Below, piece by piece: positions 35,814 to 48,272 of a stretch of DNA of 64,000 nt (its first letter is position 1; every line of letters starts with the position of its first letter). The notes beneath the pieces were generated by a model that saw only the letters and a program-made list of their open reading frames with translations, had not been told where the DNA came from and did not search any database. The stretch covers positions 43,386,447 to 43,450,446 of the forward strand of contig OX439004.1 of the NCBI GenBank assembly GCA_949316495.1. Reading direction: 5' to 3'. The stretch is from Amphiduros pacificus. Its lineage: Eukaryota > Annelida > Polychaeta > Phyllodocida > Hesionidae. Made by a program: the position numbers and the translations under genes.

Positions 35814-37031
35814 ATGGTGGAGGGTAATGGTAGACGAGATAGGAACGAGTTGTTGGACCCTGAGACCGCCGATGGTGACGCCGACGATCCTCCCCCCAAA
35901 GTTACCAAAATTGAACTATTGCCTGCAGCTAAGTTGGTTAGCTTGCAAACCAGCTACGATAGGTTGGAGGTAATGCACAGGGACACATGTAAAATCAATA
36001 CTGAACTGGAGATAAAAACAACCTTGCAGGGGAAGAAAATAGCGGCGCTTACTGGGGAACTCACCCGGACGCAGATGTCACTGGCCGAAAATAAAAAGAT
36101 GCTAAAGCGTCTTCTCCCCTCTGCGGCTGAGGTGCGAAGAACTTCGGCAAATTCGGATCAGAACTCAGACAAGCCAAAACTACTAGTAGCACTACCAAAG
36201 GATGGAAATGAAGACACTATTGCATCTGGCATCCTGCGTTGTGACTCAGTCACGATGGTTACATCTCAAGCCCTGGACTTTATAGCTAAAAAGTCGGACC
36301 GCCTGAACCAGGCAGACCATATATTTATCATTCCCTGCATGGCGGGAATTGGTAAAAATATGAAAGGGGTTGACGTATTTAATCAACTGGTTCACCTGTT
36401 TGATCTCATCAGGATGAAAGGACCTACTATCTCTGTTATTTCGTCGCCTCCACCGAAAGACGAAGTGGCTCGTAGCAACTGGATGGTGCTTAATAATTGC
36501 TTGGCAACAAATGATGATGTGCTGCAGGGATACACTTTTATCCCCATCGAGGAATTTGATTCTGGTCGGGCTGAGGATCTGTGGTGTGGAAAATGCACTG
36601 CTGCCTACTACCATTGATATTATGTGCAAGTATATTAACGATACACCGCTTCCATCAAAATGTGATCCCATTACCAAGGTAACGTCCGCAAGTAAACTTC
36701 CACCGGATGAGGAGGACACCCCTCCAACTGTGGCTAATCCTTTACCAACCCCGAAGATTGAGAAGAAACAAAGACCTGCACCTTCAAGCCTGGCGGAACT
36801 AATGATAGTACCCACGGCCATTGCGGGTAAAATCATAGGGAAAGGAGCTCCAACGTGAGGAGGATGCAGGAGCTTACAGGTGCGTTCTTCCATCTTGAGG
36901 ATGCAGTCAAGAATACGGAAAAAATTAAACTCGCCACTATAGATGGGACACCGGAGCAAATCCAAAAAGGCAAGGCGGAACTAATGCGCTGCATTGAACT
37001 TCATGCCCCTAGAATCCCACCGACAACATGA
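35814..37031 (+). mobile_element. LINE 2 ORF1: coiled coil, SGNH-like region and KH domain (frameshifted)
   Basis: The first frame (267 codons) starts at ATG 35814. Residues 1-30 are acidic and Pro-containing, and 40-105 have the heptad pattern of a coiled coil. Residues 122-250 have the alternating hydrophobic strands of the SGNH/esterase-like domain of CR1-group ORF1 proteins (ADHIFIIPCMAGIGKN at the Asn/Asp block), without an obvious catalytic Ser block. After a shift near 36590 a Pro-rich linker leads into a type-I KH domain. It reads IVPTAIAGKIIGKGAPT, then (after a -1 shift at 36855) VRRMQELTGAFFH and ATIDGTPEQIQKGKAELMRC. The GxxG loop is GKGA. KH domains bind single-stranded RNA, so a role in RNP formation is inferred. 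Confidence 0.8.
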
Positions 37032-37052
37032 TGTGTTTTGCCGGAGCCCCTC

Positions 37053-37780
37053 ATGGATACAAATGTGTGTGAAATGACGAAAATGGATATGAATAAGGAC
37101 TCACGAGAGTGTTTAAGTTTGTTTTCTACTGATTACGTTGCTTTGTTAAAAAATGGTAATAAAGATTGTTTTGAAAACTATACTTCCTTATGTGTTTGTG
37201 AATGTATTATGATGTCGGGGTTAACCGGGGAAAATAAAAATGCTCCATCTTTCTCGGATAAATATGCTATTGAACAAATACAGACTATCTCTACCACCAC
37301 TGTCTACCTATGCACTGAACATACTGCTAAATTCATAAGTAATGGCTCATTTCAATTTCGTTAATTATTCCACCTAATATTTCGTATATGAATAAACAGG
37401 CTGATATTTATAAAATTAACCTCTTTACTAAACTGCATCTTAATACCACAAATACTATGACGTCATCACTTTCTTTAACACCAGGGGACTCCGGCGTGTA
37501 TCTGAAAACGCATCAAAAACTATCTCAAAACCAATATAAGATTAGTTTCTTACCTACTTTTAAAGACACACCAGCAGACGTTTTTCGAGTCATTCTCTGT
37601 TCAAACCACAATTGGTACTCCAGAGTTGTTAGTTATGATGCAAGTCTCTCGAGCGATACTTTCAATCACAAAGTAGGCACTCAGGCTTGCAAAACTTTTA
37701 AACTTAAAACGGCTCCAGCCATGAATAGTTTAATCCTAGTGCTCCAAGGTAATCCATTACATCTCTTTAGGACAGTTTAA
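37053..37780 (+). mobile_element. LINE 2 extra coding segment between ORF1 and ORF2
   Basis: Two consecutive open frames (37053-37364 and one open from about 37350 to 37780) fill most of the gap between ORF1 and the endonuclease ORF. They may be one frame split by a shift near 37355. The second frame looks like a folded beta-rich domain (QYKISFLPTF, FRVILCSNHNWYSRVV, NSLILVLQG). I recognise no family. It could be a third ORF, or an N-terminal extension of ORF2, because sequence up to 38087 is also largely open. Confidence 0.5.
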
Positions 37781-37865
37781 TCACAACATCACACAAATTC
37801 ACTGGAAATTTTGCCTGCTAAACGCTTGTGTCTACCAAATAAGGATCGTCTTCCTCATCGGACGA

Positions 37866-40800
37866 ATGCAACAACCCGGATGGTCGGCCAACGGCGCCGA
37901 CGGCCTAGGCCCAATTGCGCAAAGGACAGTGCCACCTTGTAGAAATTTTGAACACACAAACCCCTTTACTCCACTCATCTCTGAAAGGGATATATCATCT
38001 GATAATAACTGTACGATTAACAATTCCACTGGGGTCGCCACTAAAAGTACAACTGGGATAAATGATATTACGGAGAAAATAAACTCATGTCTATTGGTTG
38101 CGCAAATTTCCAATCAATTACAAAGAAAACTGTTCAGATATTAGAAATGTTCGCAGTGAAAAAACTTGATGCATTGTTTATTACTGAAACCTGGATAAAT
38201 GATATAAATAAGGATATTACCATAAATAAACTGAAGAAAGGGGGTCTTGAATTTCTATCCCTCCCTCGCCCTCAGGGGAGGGGAGGTGGGATTGGGGTTC
38301 TTTTTAAACCTGAACTTAACTTGAAAATCAACTGCACCATCACCAACCACTATTGAACTCATGGAGGTAACTATATACACTAAACAACATAAAATCACCT
38401 TTGTCACTATATATAGGCCTGAACCCTCTAAGAAAAATAGATATACTTATTCAAAATTTTTTGATGATTTCTTTGATATCCTGGCTCACTATACACTTCT
38501 ACGACATGAGGTGATCTTTCTGGGTGACTATAATTTTCACATGAACAAACCTGATAGACCTGATGTAAAGAAAATGAATGAACTCCTGACCCTGTTTTCT
38601 ATGAACCAATGGGTGCATGAACCCACTCATATATTGGGGAACACACTTGATCTGGTAGTCACGTTTGATAAAAATAAAACACTTGATAAATGCTTAATTG
38701 ACGAATATGTCTCCGATCATAAGCTTGCTATATTGACTCTAAACATACATAAACCAATAAATAAGAAGAAATTTATAACCTGCAGGAGTTATAAAAAAAT
38801 TAATAAAGACTTCTTTAGGCAGGACTTGAAATCTGTTTTTTTCAGAAAAACACTGGGCAAATAAGTCATTAAAGGAAATGGTAGAATATTATGATAATGG
38901 TTTGGTTAAATTACTTGATAAGTATGCGCCAACTAAGCGCATCAAGGTTACCATAAGGGATCCAGCGCCATGGATGAATGATCATATTAAGGATGAAAGA
39001 GCCCTACGCAGGAGGTTAGAGCGTAAGATGAACAAAACTGGGTTACAAATTGATAAGGATCGGTTCTCAATACAAAGAAATAAGTACAATGCTCTTTTGA
39101 AATCCTCTCATGATCACTATTACTTGAAAATTATTGAGGAAAACAAGAATAACCCCAAAAAATTATTTAAGACTATTGATGACCTATTATGTAAATCTAA
39201 ATCTACTCCCTTGCCGGAATGTAACGATCTAAATGAACTTGCCGAGGATTTTAACAAGTTCTTTCATGATAAGATTAAAAAAATTAGATCTGATATAGAT
39301 ATGATGGACATTACAAAAATGACACCAGATGGCACTGCAAAAAACAGGACTTGCAGGTCGCATGGTACGGATGTGAAAATTACACTTGAAGATGGTATTA
39401 ATAATCAGACCATGGATATAAATACACTATCAAGTTATAGACCCCTATCAATGGCGGAAGTCAGACTTCTTGAAAAGAAAGCAGCAAAGAAGTCCTGTGA
39501 AATCGACCTGGATGCTACATGATTTCCTGGATGAACTGCTTCCTATTATCACTGCAATCATAAATAGCTCAATCACTGATCCTCATATGCCTCTATCCAT
39601 GAAAATAGCTCTTATTAAACCCTTACTCAAAAAACTTGGTTTAGACCTAATCAAGACCAACTATCGCCCAGTATCGAATTTATCATACATTTCTAAACTC
39701 ACTGAAAGAGCTGTGTCTACTCAACTTATACCCCACCTGGTGAGAAATGGACTAATAGATTCCAATCTGCCTATAAGGAGGGTCATAGCACTGAGAGGGC
39801 ATTGATCAGGGTCCATAATGATATACTTAGATCCATGGATAACAGGAACTCTGTTTTACTTGTACTCTTGGACTTGTCTGCGGCCTTTGACACCATTGAC
39901 CACGGCATCCTGTTTGACAGATTGAGGAAACGTTTTAGGGTGACAGGTGATGCCCTCAAGTGGATTATACCATACTTGTCGAATAGGAAGCAGTCGGTTA
40001 TGGTGGATGGTGTTAGGTCATCTCAAATGCATATTGAATATGGGGTTCCTCAGGGTTCGGTCCTAGGACCAATTCTTTTCTCCCTTTACATGGCTCCATT
40101 GGCTGACATTTTAGACAAGTTTGGTATGTCTTATCATATTTATGCGGATGATACCCAGATTTACATCCCGGTCAATCACAAACAGGATAAAAATGGATTA
40201 TCAAAGGAAAAATTAGAATACTGCATAGACCAAATTAGAACTTTTTTGGTGTCCAACAAAATGAAATTAAATGAGGGAAAAACTGAACTGCTTGTCTGCA
40301 CCCATAATAGATCATCTTTAAAATGGGATCTTAAGGGTAACAATGGCTTGGTGATTGGGTCCTCTTATATCAGAAATAGCCCCCAGGTGAGGAACTTAGG
40401 GGTGATTTTTGATAGCCATCTTGACATGAAGGCTCAGGTCAGGAACATGTGCAAAAAGGGGTACTATCATGTTAGGAACATTGCCAAAATTAGAAACTCA
40501 CTGGACAATAAGGCAGCAGAAACCGCTATACATGCTTTTGTCACCTCTACTCTAGATTACGGGAATGCATTGCTATCAGGTATACCTGATTGTGACATTA
40601 ACAAACTCCAAAAATTACAAAACTCGGCAGCAAGAGTTGTAGGTCGTTTAAGAAAGTTTGATCACATCAGCGATAAGCTGAAAGAATTGCACTGGCTGCC
40701 TGTAAAAGCAAGGATTGAGTTTAAAATTCTATTAATCGTGTGGAAAGCGCTGAACGGTAAGGCACCTCCTTACATAATTGACCTTCTGAGCCTAAAGCGC

Positions 40801-41043
40801 CAGACTAGGGCACTGCGTTCAAATTCAAGTCTAGATCTAAATGTTCCCTCGACTAACATGAAAACGGTGGGGGACAGGGCTTTTTCGGTGGCGGCACTGA
40901 AATTGTGGAATGGCATCCCTAATGATATTAGGAAGAGTCTCACAGTATCTGTCTTCAAGTCCAACTTGAAAACTTTCCTTTTCAGGAGATACTATGGGAC
41001 TGAGCGCAATGAACAGGCTCTGCTTGGTATTGGCGCTTTATAA
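37866..41043 (+). mobile_element. LINE 2 ORF2: AP-endonuclease and reverse transcriptase, CR1/L2-like, with several frameshifts
   Basis: The endonuclease starts at about 38087 with SIGCANFQSITKK. It continues with LFITETW, GGGIGVLFK, then after a shift VTIYRPEP, VIFLGDYNFHMN, GNTLDLVVT and VSDHKLAILTL (catalytic Asp-His), in the standard order. A linker (38878-39500) leads to the RT: KTNYRPVSNLSYISKL, QSAYKEGHSTERALIRVHND, LVLLDLSAAFDTIDH (motif A), YGVPQGSVLGPILFSLYMA (motif B) and YHIYADDTQIY (motif C, intact). The last frame, 39802-41043 (413 codons), is unbroken. It ends in the CR1-typical LKELHWLPVKARIEFKILL and VWKALNGKAPPYIIDLL blocks. Shifts lie near 38090, 38340, 38840, 39505 and 39765. 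The copy is defective but fairly young. Confidence 0.92.
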
Positions 41044-41075
41044 GTTTTATTATTATTATTATAATTATTCATATC
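41044..41075 (+). repeat. LINE 2 3' tail of TTA repeats
   Basis: (TTA)n-like sequence immediately follows the ORF2 stop. CR1/L2-group elements typically end in short tandem repeats rather than poly(A), so this probably marks the 3' end. Confidence 0.6.
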
Positions 41076-41224
41076 GTCTATGTTTGTAAAAATGAAATAA
41101 TAATTATTTTCTCTGATATGCAAATTATTCATCTTTTTTTGGTATTTGCAACAGACAAATCTATTTGTTTTCTGAAGTACATATCACTCAAACAGAACCC
41201 CAATATTAAGATTTCACCTTCAGC

Positions 41225-41435
41225 ATGAAAATAATACTTCACCCAACCAGGATTCAAACCTTAGACCTTTCGCATAGAAGACAGACATCTTAACCACTGA
41301 GCCATTCACATTGTTTATTGTTTTAAGGCATTATTTTTTATTAAAAAAACTTGTTCCCACTGGGAATTGAACCCCAGATCTTTAGCATGGGAGACAGATG
41401 TCTTGCCCACTGAGCCATGTTGAATAGTATGATTT
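41225..41435 (-). mobile_element. Two tandem heads of the second tRNA-SINE family
   Basis: On the minus strand, two copies each have box A GGCTCAGTGG(T/G)(T/C)AAGA and box B (GGTTTGAATCC near 41240, GGGTTCAATTCCC near 41370). Both continue from box A into ATGTCTGTCT or a close variant. They lie about 120 bp apart with little body. tRNAs are excluded because the acceptor and anticodon stems do not pair convincingly. Confidence 0.7.
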
Positions 41436-42784
41436 AACTTCTCAATGGTAAATCACACAAATAGTTAACATCTTTATCACTTAATCAACTTATTTTATAA
41501 AGGGATATTCAGTTATTTCACACAACAGCCTAAATTAAATTTATAGACTAAAATTTTCTACAAAAATTGTTTGTCTAAGATGATATCAATAGTAATGCAA
41601 ATAGATCAAAAGAAACAGAATTCTATAACTCATCATTCATTTGAATCTAACCAGTTTCTAGTTGATTCTCTGTAGATATGTATATTAGGTTAACATGAAG
41701 TTATTTATATTGAATATGAGGTGTGTCTTATAATGTCCAGACACATTTTATATATTTAACTTGAACTCATAAAAGAGAAAATTGTAATAAGCCAAAGAAA
41801 GTCAGTTACTAGAGTGGTGCATATTATTCTGGAGAAGTCATATGGAAAGATGTATGGTAGGGTGTTAGTTTCATGGGGAGTAAATTTGTTATGGTATTTT
41901 AAGATGTGATGCATGATACTGAAAGGTTCAAGATAGCTTTAGTATTTCAGAGCTAATATCATAGAATTACAGTATCATGGTAATTATCATGGTGACAATC
42001 AAGCGAGTGAGCTCCCCTCATCATAAGTTTGTACAGGGTGTGTGGGGGGAGCATATTATATGATTCCAGACAAGAGAGTGTGGAGGTCGAGACAATTCCT
42101 ACACTGGGTAGTGAATGAGAAGGAACTAAAAGAGAGTGTCTGTCAGAGTCAAGATAAAACCAATCTCATGCCAAGCAGCCACAGGGACCGACCAAAAATG
42201 AAGAAAGACAACTAAATTTATATGTCTCTACGTTGTGTGTTACCTGGGTACTGACCTACTTTAAATCATGAATGATGCTTAATATAGCCTCTGACTAAGC
42301 AAAAACCACATGATGACTTTATTTACTCATTCTTTCAAAATCTGGTTTATAACTATTTCTCATCCCTTTGACAAACAACTGGCAGAAGCGTTTGGGACTG
42401 GCGTAAGAGATAAATTTGTGGGTTTTAATCCAGATTTCACAGCACTGCTTAGCACAAAGTGCAGAATGCAGTCCTGCCAATCCTGAAAAATTACATGTTC
42501 AATAAAGCACGCTTTTTAGTCAAAGAAACCAATGTGTCCCATGCTGAGACAAGTAGATCAGTCCCTTATGTTCTCTGGGTGTCTGTAGACTGCTCAAATG
42601 GCCGGTCTTCGCAAAGACCGACCAAAACAAAGTGTGGTGTCCAGGTGATATGTGGTTGACTGTCGGGTTGCCGCGTGGTGCATGCATCTGATGTGACCAC
42701 ACTCGTAGTAAATGGGACAAAACTTTCTGGCACCCACGACTTTATAGGTTGATGAGGTTTACCTCAATAAATGACTACTTGTAT
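41436..42784. other. Intergenic, nothing firm
   Basis: Short frames only. GACCGACCAAAA occurs at 42188 and 42610 and a related GCCGACCAAAA at 43917, too short to define an element. Confidence 0.4.
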
Positions 42785-43161
42785 TAAGGGGCGATCCATT
42801 TGATTTTTGTGGGGTGGGGTGGGAGATTTTGGAAAAAAAATTTATTCACCCACCCCATCCCAGAAAAAAAAATTATTCATTCACCCTACCAAAGAAAAAA
42901 AATTTATTCATCCACCCTACCAAAGAAAAAAAATTTATTCATCCAGTACTGCTGTCCCACCCCACCCCACAAAAATCAAATGGATCGCCCCTAACAAGAA
43001 AAAAAATTTATTCACCCACCCCACACCAGAAAAAAAAATTTATTCACCCACCCCACACCAGAAAAAAAATTTATTCATCCACCCTACGAAAGAAAAAAAA
43101 ATTATTCATCCAGTACTGCTGTCCCACCCCACCCCACAAAAATCAAATGGATCGCCCCTAA
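42785..43161. mobile_element. Foldback/MITE-like element with duplicated right half
   Basis: A 38-bp left terminus (TAAGGGGCGATCCATTTGAT, TTTTGTGGGGTGGGGTGGGA; 42785-42824) reappears as its reverse complement at 42955-42994 and again at 43122-43162. The interior is a run of A-tracts with TTTATTCA(T/C)CCACCC. The section 42995-43161 is a tandem copy of about 168 bp of the right half. No transposase is present. Target-site duplication is unclear. Confidence 0.85.
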
Positions 43162-44164
43162 CTGGACATTAATATAAATAAAGCATTGTGTCATTTTCTA
43201 AAAATAGATCATACGTCCATTAACACACATATAAGTATAAAAATTAGTTGTATTTTCTAAAATGATGAACCAGACAAGTTAATCTCGTATAATCTTATAG
43301 ATCAACATATTGTAATGCCCTCTATTGGTGTTGACATATTTATCATGATTTATCATGTAGATTTGGTGTTGGGCATGGTGACACTAGCTTTTATCTGTAA
43401 CGCACTGGAGGTAGATTGTGTCTCATATTTACTTGCCTTTTCATATTTATTTTCGGTTAACATAGTTTATTTTGTTGTCAGGTCGCATTTTTGTAAATAC
43501 TTCTCACGTGATAGACATTGTTCATCATAATCTGGTAATTTCGATTTGCGAAGCTTTTAACAAACCTTTGGGTCCGGTAGTTTGACGATAGGCTCTGATT
43601 TATTTTTTACAATATATAATTCTCATAATTGTCACTCGTCCACCGTTATATCTCTATGTAAGTATTCTAAGATTTAGTTAAGTTGACATAAGCGAGCTGT
43701 ATGTATTAACTTTTTAATACTTATCTATAATGTTTATAAGCAATGCCAACAGGGATGAATGTTGTGCAAACAAAAAATGGAAAACGATCAAATAAAGTAC
43801 CATTTGTGGAACAAATTTGAGTTTCCCATTTCCATATTGCCTTTTTGTGTTTTAAAATGGTTGCATAGAGTGTTGGGGACTCCGGCTACATCATGTCAGT
43901 GCAACACCTACAAAGGCCGACCAAAAATGTATATCATTGGAAATGAAACCCGTTCGCTAATGCATATCCAAACTTCTGGTTCCCTGACGTACTGAACACG
44001 TCACACGTGTTAGTGACTTTTTTCACACCAGGTTACAGAGTATCTCATATACCACCAATATTTTCCACTAGGGAGAGCTGCAGCTCTATCTTTGATCACA
44101 AGCCTCCCTTCATAATGCACCCACTTATAATTTGTACCGTGTGGTTCTCAGCTTTTCCCAGGAA
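43162..44164. other. Intergenic, nothing recognised
   Basis: No supported gene or repeat. Confidence 0.4.
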
Positions 44165-44637
44165 TTAGACCTGAGTCTACTATTTGATATGTGGGACCAG
44201 GGCATACGAAAGTAGTGCTTGATAATTTCCTACTCCCCCTTATTATACATGATAATAACGAGATGCAGATCACATTAGACATAAAATGAATAGTGATATT
44301 TAATAGCACAATAATGGCTTGTTTTGTCAAAGTTATTAGAAAAATAATGAGAATAATTGAAGGGACTATATATTGATCTTTGCTATCAGGGGCTCATTTC
44401 TATATTGCCATGTTCTGTTCTTTGTTTTCAAGGTAGGTGGCGCTTTAACAGATGCTAGCAAAAAATTTCAATGGTCAACCTCACTTCATACTCTGCTTAT
44501 AGAAAGATGAATATTTTTGCCATCTGATAAATATTGTTCAAAATACCCTAGGTCGATACATATATTTTTTATGAATTTTTGAAGGTGAGGCATTTACTAT
44601 GGTTTTCAATGGGACATAGTAATAGTGGTCCGAGGCC
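44165..44637. repeat. 473-bp direct repeat, left copy
   Basis: It runs from TTAGACCTGAGTC to GTGGTCCGAGGCC and is near-identical in length and sequence to 45530-46002. Non-coding; the 60-82 codon frames over it are identical simply because the DNA is. It lacks TG...CA ends. Confidence 0.95.
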
Positions 44638-45529
44638 TAATAGGCAAACAGCATGGAGTTTAACTTTCAACTGTGAATCTTTTGAGCAGTGATTTGTCAA
44701 TTAATTTAGTAAATTTATGTAAATAGGAAATAGATCCAGTGTAGTTTAATCCATATCAGGTCCCTTTTTGCCTGATATAATGTATGACAATGCCAACAAC
44801 CCCTATAAACCTCTATATTGAAGTGCATGCTCTATTGGCACCTGGACCACATGCTGCACAAGTCAACAGGTGTATTTTATATAATAAATATACACAGCAG
44901 AGAGAGTTTACAATGTGAAGATGTATAAGAAAAAACTGTATAAAATGTCCATTGTGAACTTCATGCTCATCAGTTAGGCAAAATGCATGCTCTAAGACTC
45001 TCTGTTTTCTGTGTAACATCCTAATATATTGCTCTTAGAGGGATCTCTATTTTTAATATTTCATAAATTATGCATGAAATCAGAAGGTAACATTCAAATT
45101 TAAATAATTTGCATAATAAAGTATCATTTTGTACTCTTTATCCTATAATATCGACTCAAAACAACATTTTACAGCACAAAATAGCATTTTTTCATGATTT
45201 CTTAAAAAGTTTTTGATTTTTTTTGGCGTTAAAAAATTCTTTTGCGTAGTTATTTAAAATTTATACATGTGCATCCCTACTTTACAGTTTGATTCTGAAA
45301 GTTTGAAGTCAATATAAAATGAAATACTAGTTTTAATCATCCCTTATTGTGTGGCACCAAAATGCCCTGAATGGTACTCTAATCTGGTAAGACCAGGGGA
45401 GCCAATAGGTGGCACTATGGTATATAGGTAAGCATGCATGCTTGTTTTAACACCTGCACTTAATTAGGGTAATATCATAGATGACTATAATTGGCATAAA
45501 GTTGCATTTAGGTCTATATTTGATCTCTA
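44638..45529. other. 892-bp segment between the direct repeats
   Basis: AT-rich with no long frame, no tRNA-primer-like site after the left repeat and no polypurine tract that I trust. Confidence 0.6.
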
Positions 45530-46002
45530 TTAGACCTGAGTCTACTATTTGATATGTGGGACCAGGGCATACGAAAGTAGTGCTTGATAATTTCCTACTC
45601 CCCCTTATTATACATGATAATAACGAGATGCAGATCACATTAGACATAAAATGAATAGTGATATTTAATAGCACAATAATGGCTTGTTTTGTCAAAGTTA
45701 TTAGAAAAATAATGAGAATAATTGAAGGGACTATATATTGATCTTTGCTATCAGGGGCTCATTTCTATATTGCCATGTTCTGTTCTTTGTTTTCAAGGTA
45801 GGTGGCGCTTTAACAGATGCTAGCAAAAAATTTCAATGGTCAACCTCACTTCATACTCTGCTTTTAGAAAGATGAATATTTTTGCCATCTGATAAATATT
45901 GTTCAAAATACCCTAGGTCGATACATATATTTTTTATGAATTTTTGAAGGTGAGGCATTTACTATGGTTTTCAATGGGACATAGTAATAGTGGTCCGAGG
46001 CC
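45530..46002. repeat. 473-bp direct repeat, right copy
   Basis: See the left copy. It is followed within about 45 bp by a long (AT)n tract, a likely fragile site. Confidence 0.95.
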
Positions 46003-46044
46003 GAAAAGGTTTTTCAATACGACAACTTTATGATCATCATTCCA

Positions 46045-48272
<2,228 letters not shown>

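Noticed and set aside
36246-36965. 239-codon minus-strand frame opposite LINE ORF1
   Set aside because: It is the antisense shadow of ORF1, whose coiled-coil, SGNH-like and KH features make the plus strand the coding one.
41225-41435. Two tRNA genes on the minus strand
   Set aside because: Stems do not pair well and the sequences match the dispersed second SINE family at 1764 and 22845.
44165-46002. LTR retrotransposon bounded by the 473-bp repeats
   Set aside because: No TG...CA ends, no primer-binding-like site, no coding remnants between the repeats. Left as direct repeats of unknown origin.
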